A stretch of DNA of 64,000 nucleotides from an uncultured Alphaproteobacteria bacterium (GTDB lineage: Bacteria; Pseudomonadota; Alphaproteobacteria; HIMB59; GCA-002718135), in contig CACMEY010000006.1 of NCBI GenBank assembly GCA_902612805.1, forward strand, positions 1 to 64,000. Direction: 5' to 3'. The notes below the pieces were generated by a model that saw nothing but the letters and a program-made list of their open reading frames with translations, had not been told where the DNA came from and searched no databases. Shown in pieces: positions 36,564-44,689 of the stretch; the first letter of the stretch is position 1, and every line of letters begins with the position of its first letter. Made by a program: the position numbers and the translations under genes.

Positions 36564-37859
36564 TTATGATCTGCTCGCATTAATTTGCTTAACAGCATCA
36601 TTTAAAGCATCTTTAGCACTTTTCTTTTGAGTCAATGCTAATGAAACTTCATTTGATAATAATTCAACCCATTGATTTCTATCTGCAGAAAAACCTGCAT
36701 CTACAGGATATAAATATGAATCTTTAATAACACCTGCCATTGATATGTTTTTCAGAACATCTGGATGATCTAGAGCAGGTTCTAAAGATGGCGCCCAAGG
36801 CGAAGTTGAACCTTGCAATATCTGATTGTCAGGACTTAAAGCCATTTCAATAAATTGCATTCCTGCCTCAGGATTATCTGAATATTTAGGTATTGCTAAA
36901 AATTCTGATCCATCCACAGATGCAGAAGTTTCTAATGCAGGAAGTGGTGCTATACCACTCATCCCTTGCACTGCAGAATCTTCTGTGAAATTTGCAATTC
37001 CACTGATAAATGGCCACGTTAAGAAAAATCCTCTTTTTCCTGCCATATAGCTTGGAGATGCATCAAATACCCAAGTGTAAGTAGGCGTAGCTGGATCAAT
37101 GATTTTATCTTTATGTAAAAGATCAATCATCATATTTAAAGCTTCAACACCCGCATCACTATTCATGATCGGATCAAGATTGCCGTCTAAGAAACTTCCT
37201 CCGTTTGCTTGAAGTAAAGCTCCAAAAGTCCAAAAACTATGAGTACCTGCCCAAGCATCAACAATACCATATATATCATTATCAGGATCGTTAATTTCTT
37301 TAGCAAAACGAATAAGTTCGTTCCAAGAATTCTTTGTACGATGCCAATTATTAGGCGCTTCTGTATCCAATCCTGCATCTTTAAGTAAATTTTTATTCCA
37401 GTGTAATACTGGGCAACCAATCGTAATTGGTGCAGCATAGACTTTGCCTTTGTAAGTTGCAGCAGTTAGACTGTTTTCCATAACGCCATTTGGTTTTAGT
37501 GTATCATTGACAAAATCACTCATATCCATCAACCAACCCTTATCAGCTAAACCAGCAATTTCTGAAGCAGTCACAAATATTGCATCACCTACACTTTTTC
37601 GAGCAATATATGCTGAATTTAATTTAACAGATAGATCTGGTGTTGTTACTGTTTCTATACTTGGTGTAACACCATATTTTTCTGCATAAGCAGGAGCTAA
37701 AGCTTGCAAATAATCCATATGTGAACCGAGCAAAAGACTAACTGGTTTAGTATTAGCAGCAAATGCATACTTCATACCAACTTGCGATAATAGAGTACCT
37801 GCAAGAGCAGCAGAACCTGTATGGTTAATAAACTTTCTCCTAGAGATCTTTTTTTTCAT
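36564..37859 (-). CDS. Tat-exported ABC solute-binding protein (family 1)
   Basis: Periplasmic binding protein of about 431 residues. The start at 37859 gives MKKKISRRKFINHTGSAALAGT with a twin-arginine-like SRRKF motif, and a GGAGGG ribosome-binding site lies at 37864-37869. The ATG at 37871 would overlap that site. The mature part shows a typical family-1 fold (NWHRTKNSWNELIRFAKEI; MNSDAGVEALNMMIDLL; AGKRGFFLTWPFISG). It is the first gene of the cassette and is paired with the two MalF/G-type permeases. The ligand is unknown. Confidence 0.88.
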   Translation of the reverse strand: MKKKISRRKFINHTGSAALAGTLLSQVGMKYAFAANTKPVSLLLGSHMDYLQALAPAYAEKYGVTPSIETVTTPDLSVKLNSAYIARKSVGDAIFVTASEIAGLADKGWLMDMSDFVNDTLKPNGVMENSLTAATYKGKVYAAPITIGCPVLHWNKNLLKDAGLDTEAPNNWHRTKNSWNELIRFAKEINDPDNDIYGIVDAWAGTHSFWTFGALLQANGGSFLDGNLDPIMNSDAGVEALNMMIDLLHKDKIIDPATPTYTWVFDASPSYMAGKRGFFLTWPFISGIANFTEDSAVQGMSGIAPLPALETSASVDGSEFLAIPKYSDNPEAGMQFIEMALSPDNQILQGSTSPWAPSLEPALDHPDVLKNISMAGVIKDSYLYPVDAGFSADRNQWVELLSNEVSLALTQKKSAKDALNDAVKQINASRS

Positions 37860-38112
37860 TCTACCCTCCATTAAAATGATTATAAAAAGATTGAAACGTA
37901 TTTAAAATATAAAGTCAATGAAGAACGAATTAAATTCCTCAATTCTTAATGAATTAAATTTAATATTAAAATTAGCTTAAATATCTAATTTTATTAATTT
38001 TATAAAAAAAAATTTTAAAAACTATATATGCATTTAATGCATAATAAAATTGATAGATTTATACTTTAATTGCATAGAATAATTACTATTTTATAATTGA
38101 AAGGAATTAATA
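37860..38112. other. Longest intergenic region, divergent promoters
   Basis: About 250 bp of extremely AT-rich DNA between the solute-binding protein gene and the 58-aa ORF. It must hold the promoter of the ABC/creatininase cassette and that of the small ORF. Apart from the SBP ribosome-binding site and the palindrome at 38027-38043, I see no RNA gene or repeat. Confidence 0.7.
38027..38043. promoter_or_regulatory. 17-bp perfect palindrome, candidate operator
   Basis: TATGCAT-TTA-ATGCATA: two 7-bp arms in perfect inverted orientation around a 3-bp centre. It is in the divergent intergenic region, 70 bp upstream of the 58-aa ORF and about 170 bp upstream of the transporter cassette. The symmetry fits a dimeric repressor site (LacI/GntR/TetR type), but no regulator gene lies next to it. 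Confidence 0.45.
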
Positions 38113-38289
38113 ATGATTAATGTTTTTAACTTTTTTAATAAAGTTTACGAAGATTTAAGTGATAAAAACTATAATAATGATGAAGATTTAGTTAAATATT
38201 TCAAATCTGAATATGGCAAAGAATGGAAAATTGAATTAGATAAGCATCTCCTAAGAACTGAATTTGATATTAATAAGAAAGCCGCATAA
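38113..38289 (+). CDS. Uncharacterised 58-aa orphan protein
   Basis: Open frame from ATG 38113 to TAA 38287-38289, with AAGGAA about 7-12 bp upstream as a likely ribosome-binding site. The protein is small, charged and aromatic (MINVFNFFNKVYEDLSDKN at the N-terminus; KYFKSEYGKEWKIELDKHLL in the middle). It looks like two amphipathic helices joined by a polar linker, with no signal peptide or cysteines. The own ribosome-binding site and own terminator support a real gene. I recognise no family. Confidence 0.7.
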   Translation: MINVFNFFNKVYEDLSDKNYNNDEDLVKYFKSEYGKEWKIELDKHLLRTEFDINKKAA

Positions 38290-38300
38290 TCGGCGGCTTT
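38278..38300. terminator. Bidirectional terminator shared by the 58-aa ORF and pepP
   Basis: AAAGCCGC (38278-38285) and GCGGCTTT (38293-38300) form an 8-bp stem with five G-C pairs and a 7-base loop, flanked by A on one side and T on the other. It can act on both strands. It overlaps the last codons of the small ORF, whose stop codon lies in the loop, and begins just after the pepP stop at 38303. Confidence 0.8.
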
Positions 38301-38302
38301 AG

Positions 38303-40066
38303 TTAAACTTCAGAAGTTACCTCTTTAAGCCAATCTTTCTCTTTATTTTCAAGGTATGTCTCCAATATATCATACACCTTTTTATGATATTTATTTAACC
38401 ATTGTTTTTCAATTTGATCGAGCATACTACTGTCAATGAGATCCAGATCTATTGGGCACCAAGAAATATTTTCAAAGTATAATTTTTTATTGTTATTCTC
38501 TTTTATCACGACTAAATTTTCTGTTCTTATTCCATATTCATTTTCTTTATAGTATCCAGGTTCATTAGATAAAATCATTCCCGGAAGCAACTCAACGCTA
38601 TCAAACATTGATTTTTTTGCAATACGTTGTGGGGCTTCATGGACACTCAAAAAACTTCCTATACCGTGACCTGTCCCATGATCATAATCTAAATTAATTT
38701 CTTGCAGACTTTTTCTTGCTAGATAGTCAATATCAGTTCCTTTTGTTCCCTTTTCAAAAACATGATTTGATAAGGCAATATGACCTTTAAGAACTCTCGT
38801 AAATCTATCTTTTTGTTCTTTTGTTGCTTCGCCTAAAATTATAGTTCTTGTTATATCGGTTGTTCCATCAAAATATTGCCCTCCTGAGTCAACAAGATAA
38901 ATATTATTATCTGAGAAAGATGACTTTCCTTCTTCAGTAACACGGTAATGAGGAAGGGCTGCATTTTTATCAATTGCTGATATTGTATCAAAAGATAGAG
39001 AATGAAATAATTCGTTTTTTCTTCGAAGATTTTCTAAATGATTTGCAACACTTATTTCATCATTTGATTTAGTATCCATGATATTTTTTAACCAATAAAT
39101 AAATTTAGTAATACTAACACCATCTCTTATATGTGCTTTTTTGGCTCCATCTATTTCAGTTTCATTTTTGATAGCTTTTAGCAAAATACATGGATTTGCT
39201 AAATTTTTAGTATTTATTTTTTGCTTTCTTAAAAGATCTAAAAAATAATATGTTGTGGAATTGAAATCTAAACCAATTGATTCAGATGATTTAATTTTAT
39301 TAAAAATTGATCCGATGTTTTCAATATTATTAATATTAATTAGTGTTTGGATTTCCTTTTTTAGTGTTTCTGGCATTGCAGACTCTTTAATATGCAAAGA
39401 GTGTTTATTATTTTTTGAAATTACAAGATAAGAATAAAGCAGTGGTGTATATTTAATATCATTTGCTCTTAAATTTAATAGCCAAGCAATATTATCAAGC
39501 CCGGAAACAAAGTAATGATCAATTTCATTTTGATCTAAAAATTTTTTTAAAATATCTAATTTTTCACTTCTGCCCTGACCAGCAAAACTTGTTGGGTGAT
39601 CAAATATATCTGTATACTTAGTTTTTGGTTGATTTTCCCAAATTAAATCAACAAAATTTTTATCTATTAGCTGGAGTTGAGATGTTGAATTCTTTAACAT
39701 TTTTTCCACTTTTGCAATTTCTATAATTGAATGAAGAGTTGGATCTAATGCAATTTTATATTCTTCTTCTAATAAAATTTTTTCTAAATCTGTCCAAAAG
39801 CTATTTAAATGTTTTGCCTGAATCTCTTTGGCATTAATTTGAGTATTTGCTTGAAAAGTATATCGTCCATCAACATACAAGAAGGCATCTTTTGGCATTA
39901 TAATTGCTCTTCCTGCTGAACCAGAGAAATTTGTTATAAAATTTAATCTTTCTGCATTAGGAGAAATATACTCATTTAAATATTCATCACTTCTATTAAT
40001 GACAAAAATATCGATATCTTTCTCTTTTAATAGATTTTGTAATTTTTTTAAATTTGATTGATTCAT
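38303..40066 (-). CDS. pepP: Xaa-Pro aminopeptidase (M24B), long three-domain form
   Basis: 587-residue aminopeptidase P-like enzyme with two N-terminal creatinase-like domains and a C-terminal pita-bread domain. The dinuclear metal-site residues are found in YLVDSGGQYFDGTTDITRT (residues about 388-406), DHGTGHGIGSFLSVHE (about 466-481), ILSNEPGYYKENEYGIRTENL (about 499-519) and the final Glu region. The length matches the eukaryote-like XPNPEP1 form common in alphaproteobacteria. No signal peptide: cytosolic. It is followed upstream in the transcript by the threonine dehydratase (one-base overlap). Confidence 0.93.
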   Translation of the reverse strand: MNQSNLKKLQNLLKEKDIDIFVINRSDEYLNEYISPNAERLNFITNFSGSAGRAIIMPKDAFLYVDGRYTFQANTQINAKEIQAKHLNSFWTDLEKILLEEEYKIALDPTLHSIIEIAKVEKMLKNSTSQLQLIDKNFVDLIWENQPKTKYTDIFDHPTSFAGQGRSEKLDILKKFLDQNEIDHYFVSGLDNIAWLLNLRANDIKYTPLLYSYLVISKNNKHSLHIKESAMPETLKKEIQTLININNIENIGSIFNKIKSSESIGLDFNSTTYYFLDLLRKQKINTKNLANPCILLKAIKNETEIDGAKKAHIRDGVSITKFIYWLKNIMDTKSNDEISVANHLENLRRKNELFHSLSFDTISAIDKNAALPHYRVTEEGKSSFSDNNIYLVDSGGQYFDGTTDITRTIILGEATKEQKDRFTRVLKGHIALSNHVFEKGTKGTDIDYLARKSLQEINLDYDHGTGHGIGSFLSVHEAPQRIAKKSMFDSVELLPGMILSNEPGYYKENEYGIRTENLVVIKENNNKKLYFENISWCPIDLDLIDSSMLDQIEKQWLNKYHKKVYDILETYLENKEKDWLKEVTSEV

Positions 40067-41031
40067 TATAACTTCTTAAATAAACTTAGATCGATATTAC
40101 CACCAGAAATCATAACTATAATTTTTTTATTTTTAACATCAATTTTATTATTTAATACTGCTGCAGCTGCAACTGCTCCTCCTGGCTCCACAACTATTTT
40201 AAGTTGTTCAGCTAGCAAAATTATAGTTTTTGTTACTTCTTCATCAGAAACACTTAGTCCTCCTTCAAGATTATTTGAATTAATTTGAAATGTTATATTA
40301 CCAGGTTGTGGTGCCAATAGTGCGTCACAAAAAGATTTAGCATTTTTTTTATTTTCTATAAGTTTACCAGCTTCTAAAGATCTTTTTGTGTCATCAAATT
40401 CATCAGGCTCTACAGAATATGATCTTATATTTGGGTAGATATGTTTTAAGTATGTTGATGTTCCTGCAATAAGACCGCCGCCGCCGCAACAACATAAATA
40501 AAGATCAGGTTCAATTGATTGCTCTTTCAAATCATTTACAATTTCAATAGCTGCAGTTCCTTGTCCAGCAATTATATCTTCATCATCATAGGGTTTAATA
40601 AGAGCTCTATTATCCTTCTTTTGAATTTCAATTCCTATCTCTTCTCTATTTTGAAAATAAGTGTCATATAATATAACTTCTGCTCCATAATTTTTTGTGT
40701 TTTCAATTTTTATTTGAGGTGCACTTTTTGGCATTATTATCTTTGCACTAATGCTATTAATCATAGATGCATAAGCAACAGCTTGTGCATGATTACCTGA
40801 TGAATATGCCACTACACCTGAGTCTTTTACATTTTCTATTAATTTTGTAATTTTATGTGTAGCTCCACGTAGTTTAAATGATCCAGTATTTTGTAAGTTT
40901 TCAAGTTTAAAATAAATTTGTGCTTCTAAAAGATTATTTATATAAGCATTAGTTACCAAAGGAGTTTTTGTTACCTTTTGATTGATTAATTTATAAGCAT
41001 TATCAACATTTAAATAGCTAAAATCAGTCAT
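40066..41031 (-). CDS. Catabolic-type threonine/serine dehydratase
   Basis: 321-residue PLP-dependent fold-type II dehydratase. The PLP lysine is in NTGSFKLRGA (about residue 53), the substrate loop is SSGNHAQAVA (about 76-85), and the phosphate-binding glycine loop is CCGGGGLIAG. It lacks the C-terminal ACT-like regulatory domain of biosynthetic IlvA, so it is the short, TdcB-like form; serine racemase is an alternative. It is the first gene of the transcript with pepP. Confidence 0.9.
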   Translation of the reverse strand: MTDFSYLNVDNAYKLINQKVTKTPLVTNAYINNLLEAQIYFKLENLQNTGSFKLRGATHKITKLIENVKDSGVVAYSSGNHAQAVAYASMINSISAKIIMPKSAPQIKIENTKNYGAEVILYDTYFQNREEIGIEIQKKDNRALIKPYDDEDIIAGQGTAAIEIVNDLKEQSIEPDLYLCCCGGGGLIAGTSTYLKHIYPNIRSYSVEPDEFDDTKRSLEAGKLIENKKNAKSFCDALLAPQPGNITFQINSNNLEGGLSVSDEEVTKTIILLAEQLKIVVEPGGAVAAAAVLNNKIDVKNKKIIVMISGGNIDLSLFKKL

Positions 41032-41080
41032 AATTTTAAAGTTTTACATCGTTTTAATGGAATAAACTAAAAAAAAATAT

Positions 41081-41365
41081 ATGTATATTATCATGGAACA
41101 GAACAAAGTAACTTCTCCTTGCATTAGCGTATGTAAAACTGACCCAATCTCAGGTTATTGCTATGGTTGTGGAAGAACCAATGAAGAAAAAGATATTTGG
41201 AAAGATGAAAATACATCAAACGAATGGAAACAAAATAATTTATCTGAACTAAAATCTAGATTATCAGATTGGCAGTTAGAAGCATTTGAAGAATCTTATA
41301 AATCTAAGGTTGAAACAGGTTTATCTCTTATTAAGAAAAAATTAGCAGAAAATCGTAAAAATTGA
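41081..41365 (+). CDS. DUF1289 family protein
   Basis: 94-residue (or 90 if starting at the ATG at 41093) protein with the DUF1289 zinc-finger-like pattern: SPCISVCKTDPISGYCYGCGRTNEE, four cysteines near residues 14-32, followed by a helical WKQNNLSELKSRL segment. The function is unknown; such proteins are commonly 60-90 aa and widespread in proteobacteria. Its TGA overlaps the TTG start of the CIA30 gene by 4 bp (TTGA). Confidence 0.82.
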   Translation: MYIIMEQNKVTSPCISVCKTDPISGYCYGCGRTNEEKDIWKDENTSNEWKQNNLSELKSRLSDWQLEAFEESYKSKVETGLSLIKKKLAENRKN

Positions 41366-41925
41366 AAAGTTTAATAATTTTTATTTTTATTTTATTTTTT
41401 TCATTCAATCTTCAATCTCAGAATAAAATGATACTTGATAATTTAGAAACACCTGGAATTTCTTCTCAAGGTCAAAATTGGGCTTTTTTTACTGATGGAG
41501 TAATGGGTGGATTATCTCAGGGTAAAGCAATCATATCAAAAGTTAATAATGTTAATTGCTATCATATGACAGGAGACGTCACGACTGAAAATAACGGTGG
41601 CTTTATTCAAATAAGAAATCAATTAAAACCTTCAATATCAACAGAAGAGTTTGAGGGTGTTTATTTTAAAGTGTTTGGTAATAATGAAGAGTATTCAATT
41701 CATGTAAGAACCGCTCTAACGATGGCTCCATGGCAATATTATAAATATAGTTTTAAAACTAATTCTGAGTGGACAGTAATAAAAGCACCCTTTAGTGAAT
41801 TTAAAAAATCAAATGCATATCAACCTAAAAAATTAGTTGGTCAGAATATCAAGACATTAGGTCTGGTTGCTGGATTTAAAGATTTTCAAGCAGATATTTG
41901 TTTATCAGAGATTGGCTTTTATTAA
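41362..41925 (+). CDS. CIA30/NDUFAF1-like protein with signal peptide
   Basis: 187-residue protein starting with TTG at 41362, the only start that keeps the N-terminal signal peptide (KSLIIFIFILFFSFNLQSQ). The mature part matches the CIA30/galactose-binding-like domain: WAFFTDGVMGGLSQGKAIIS, FIQIRNQLKPS, YFKVFGNNEEYSIHVRT and FSEFKKSN. The mitochondrial member NDUFAF1 is a complex I assembly factor; bacterial secreted members have no established function. The TTG start and stop-start overlap suggest coupling to the DUF1289 gene. Confidence 0.8.
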   Translation: MKSLIIFIFILFFSFNLQSQNKMILDNLETPGISSQGQNWAFFTDGVMGGLSQGKAIISKVNNVNCYHMTGDVTTENNGGFIQIRNQLKPSISTEEFEGVYFKVFGNNEEYSIHVRTALTMAPWQYYKYSFKTNSEWTVIKAPFSEFKKSNAYQPKKLVGQNIKTLGLVAGFKDFQADICLSEIGFY

Positions 41926-42656
41926 TAATCTATTTTCAATAAATACAATCCTTCGGGCGGCGCAGTAACCCCAGCAAATTCTCTTTTTTTGGATTGAATA
42001 ATTTCTGAAATAGATTTTTCTATTTTACTAAGTCCTATATCAACCAGTGTACCGACCATTATTCTAACTTGAGAATGTAAAAAGGATTTAGCTGATATTA
42101 AAAAATTTATTTCATCATGATTAAAATTTATATCCAGTGAATTAATAGATTTAATTGGTGATTTCGATTGGCAATTTATTGACCTAAAAGCAGACAAATC
42201 AAATTTTCCTATAAATTGTTGTGATTGTTTTATTATTTTTTCAGTATCTATTTTTTTATGTACACACCAAACTTTGTTTTGCTCTAACGTGATTGGTGCT
42301 CTTCTATTCAAGATCTTGTATTCATACCATCTCAATTTTGCTGAAAATCTTGAATTAAAATCTTTATCTACTTCTTCAGCATGTAAAATGGATATGGGTT
42401 GAGGTCTTAGATAATGATTAATTCCATCTCTAATAGTGTCAGTATCAAAATGTTGCACTAATTCAAAATTGGCTACCTGTCCCCTTGCATGAACACCTGC
42501 ATCTGTTCGACCAGCTCCAGATAATGTTATTTTTTGTTTTGATAGTTTTTCTATTGCCTCTTCAACCAATTGTTGAATAGAAGAGCCATTTTCTTGACGT
42601 TGCCAACCAACATAATTAGTCCCATCATATTCTAATATTATCTTGTAGTTAGGCAT
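41922..42656 (-). CDS. truA: tRNA pseudouridine(38-40) synthase
   Basis: 244-residue pseudouridine synthase. N-terminal YDGTNYVGWQRQENGSSIQ and the catalytic Asp in LSGAGRTDAGVHARGQVANF (residues about 42-61) are clear. RWYEYKILNRRAP and FLHSQVRIMVGTLVDIG complete the signature. Last gene of a minus-strand run with fmt and def; overlaps fmt by 8 bp and the CIA30 stop by 4 bp. Confidence 0.95.
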   Translation of the reverse strand: MPNYKIILEYDGTNYVGWQRQENGSSIQQLVEEAIEKLSKQKITLSGAGRTDAGVHARGQVANFELVQHFDTDTIRDGINHYLRPQPISILHAEEVDKDFNSRFSAKLRWYEYKILNRRAPITLEQNKVWCVHKKIDTEKIIKQSQQFIGKFDLSAFRSINCQSKSPIKSINSLDINFNHDEINFLISAKSFLHSQVRIMVGTLVDIGLSKIEKSISEIIQSKKREFAGVTAPPEGLYLLKIDY

Positions 42657-43572
42657 TTATTATATCATTAATCTTAAGGCTATAACCTCGAAGAAAATCA
42701 TCTTTAGAAATAGCATTTTTGCCTTCTCTTTGTAAAATTAGTGGTTCAATACTTCCATCATTGCACCCAATATCAAAGGTCTCGTTAAGAATTGTCGACG
42801 CATTACCAATAGAATTTGATTTTCTTGCTTTAATGATCTTAATTCTTTCATTTTGTATAGTAAACCAAGCACCAGGTTTAGGTGAATGTGCTCTTATAAG
42901 ATTTAAAACCTCATTTACAGATTTATTAAAATTAATTTTTCTGTTTAGTGAAGAAATTTTATTTGCATATGTTGCGTCATTATCATCCTGATCATAATAA
43001 GAAATTTTTTTATCAAATATAAGAGGAATAGTTTCCACTAATAATTTGATTCCAGCCTCTGTTAATTTTTGACTTAATTCATTTTTATTACAATCATCTT
43101 CTATATCTACTTTTTTTTGCTTAATGATTGGTCCAGCATCTAATTTTTCAATTAGTTGTATTATTGATATACCCGTCTCTTTATCACCACTCATTAGAGA
43201 ATGTTCTATTGGAGCTGCACCCCTCCATCTAGGCAACAAAGAGACATGGATATTGATACAACCAAATGGGGGAAGATCTAAAATATCTTTTGGCAATATT
43301 TTACCATATGCCATGACAATAATTAAATCAGGATTTAATTTTTTCACTGTCTCAATAGTATCTTTATCAAACGTATTTGGACAAAAAACCTCAATTTTGT
43401 TCTTACTTGCAAGTTGATGTACTTCGGTTTCAATTATTTTCATTCCTCTAGATTTTTTTTTTGGAGGTTGTGAAAATACTGCGGAAATTATGAAATTACT
43501 TTTAATTAAAGCCTCAAGATAGTCAGATGCTATTTTAGGCGAACCCATAAAAATTATTTTTTTATCTTTCAT
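42649..43572 (-). CDS. fmt: Methionyl-tRNA formyltransferase
   Basis: Formylates initiator Met-tRNA. 307 residues with IIFMGSPKIASDYLEALI at the N-terminus and the formyl-donor site INIHVSLLPRWRGAAPIEHSLMSGDKETGISII (about residues 108-140), including the catalytic Asn-His-Asp set with Asp in KLDAGPII. The C-terminal OB domain (RAHSPKPGAWFTI onward) binds tRNA. It shares a base with def, giving the classic def-fmt pair. Confidence 0.95.
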   Translation of the reverse strand: MKDKKIIFMGSPKIASDYLEALIKSNFIISAVFSQPPKKKSRGMKIIETEVHQLASKNKIEVFCPNTFDKDTIETVKKLNPDLIIVMAYGKILPKDILDLPPFGCINIHVSLLPRWRGAAPIEHSLMSGDKETGISIIQLIEKLDAGPIIKQKKVDIEDDCNKNELSQKLTEAGIKLLVETIPLIFDKKISYYDQDDNDATYANKISSLNRKINFNKSVNEVLNLIRAHSPKPGAWFTIQNERIKIIKARKSNSIGNASTILNETFDIGCNDGSIEPLILQREGKNAISKDDFLRGYSLKINDIINA

Positions 43573-44081
43573 TATTTTTTGTTTTTTAAAAATTTTTGTA
43601 CTTTTTTAATCATTATATTCCTTTTTAATGAAGAAAGATAATCTACAAATAACTTTCCAGAAAGATGATCAATTTCATGTTGTAAAATTCTTGATTCCAC
43701 TCCACTAACTTCTTTTGTTATTTGTTTGTTATTTTCATCTAAGTACTCAACTACTATATTTTGAGGTCTCTCAATATCAGCAAATTGTTCAGGAAGAGAT
43801 AAACAACCCTCTTCCATAACAATTTTTTCCTGAGAGTATGAAACAATATTTGGGTTAAATAATGTATATTGTGTTTCTTTTTTAGTCTCTTGATCTAAAA
43901 AAAATATAGTCACAATTTGTTTTAAAATTCCAATTTGATTTGCTGCTAAACCTACACCTGGGGCTTTTATCATTATTTGCATCATTTTTTTGGCAATTTC
44001 TTTTTCCTTAATTCCAACAGACTGAATTTTATCTGCTTTTTGGCGTAATATTGGATTTGGTACATAAAGTAATTTATCCAT
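43572..44081 (-). CDS. def: Peptide deformylase
   Basis: 169-residue Fe/Zn-dependent deformylase. Three motifs are complete: GVGLAANQIGI (residues about 45-55), EEGCLSLPEQ (about 95-104) and QHEIDHLSGKLF with HExDH (about 138-149). The end is basic (LKNKK). It sits upstream of fmt and 6 bp from recR on the same strand. Confidence 0.96.
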   Translation of the reverse strand: MDKLLYVPNPILRQKADKIQSVGIKEKEIAKKMMQIMIKAPGVGLAANQIGILKQIVTIFFLDQETKKETQYTLFNPNIVSYSQEKIVMEEGCLSLPEQFADIERPQNIVVEYLDENNKQITKEVSGVESRILQHEIDHLSGKLFVDYLSSLKRNIMIKKVQKFLKNKK

Positions 44082-44087
44082 TTTTAT

Positions 44088-44687
44088 TTATGTAATTTTT
44101 TTTCTAGATTGGAATGCTGTATTTAATGTGTTTTCGTCTAAGTAGTGTACTTCTCCACCCATAGGGATTCCTTGTGCAAGTCTTGTTACATTTAAATCTT
44201 TAAATTTTTCCAGCTTATCTGCAATAACAAAAGATGTTGTTTGTCCTTCCATAGTTGTACTTAAGGCAAGAATAATTTCTTTAACGTTGTTTGTTTCAAT
44301 TCTCTTTAGTAGATGTTCTATTTTCAATTCATCAGTTCCTATACCTTGAATTGCTGATAACGATCCACCTAGAACATTGTAGAGACCTCGATAAAAGCCT
44401 ACTTTTTCTAATGTCCACAAATCTGACACATCCTCAACAACACAAATAGTTGCTTTATCTCTTTTTGGATTTGCACAAATATTGCATGGATTTACCATGT
44501 CTATATTTCCACATTCTGAGCACTCAATAATTTTATTGTAAGATAAATTTAAACTCTCAATTAAAGGAGATAAATTTTTATCTTTGTTTTTTAATAAAAA
44601 AAGAGCAATTCTTTGAGCCGATCTTCTTCCTAATCCTGGAAGTTTTGAAATATCGTTTATTAATTTATCTATTGGGGATTGCTCCAT
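44088..44687 (-). CDS. recR: Recombination mediator RecR
   Basis: 199-residue DNA repair protein that works with RecO in RecF-pathway gap repair. The N-terminal helix-hairpin-helix (KLPGLGRRSAQRIALFLL), the four-cysteine zinc finger (CSECG...CNICAN, residues about 55-72) and the Toprim domain (ICVVEDVSDLWTLEK; ALSTTMEGQTTSFVIADKL) are intact. The conserved order is dnaX-ybaB-recR. Confidence 0.96.
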   Translation of the reverse strand: MEQSPIDKLINDISKLPGLGRRSAQRIALFLLKNKDKNLSPLIESLNLSYNKIIECSECGNIDMVNPCNICANPKRDKATICVVEDVSDLWTLEKVGFYRGLYNVLGGSLSAIQGIGTDELKIEHLLKRIETNNVKEIILALSTTMEGQTTSFVIADKLEKFKDLNVTRLAQGIPMGGEVHYLDENTLNTAFQSRKKIT

Positions 44688-44689
44688 TT

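Noticed and set aside
37861-37871. Upstream ATG of the solute-binding protein gene at 37871
   Set aside because: It overlaps the GGAGGG ribosome-binding site that serves the ATG at 37859, and the twin-arginine signal starts normally at the latter.
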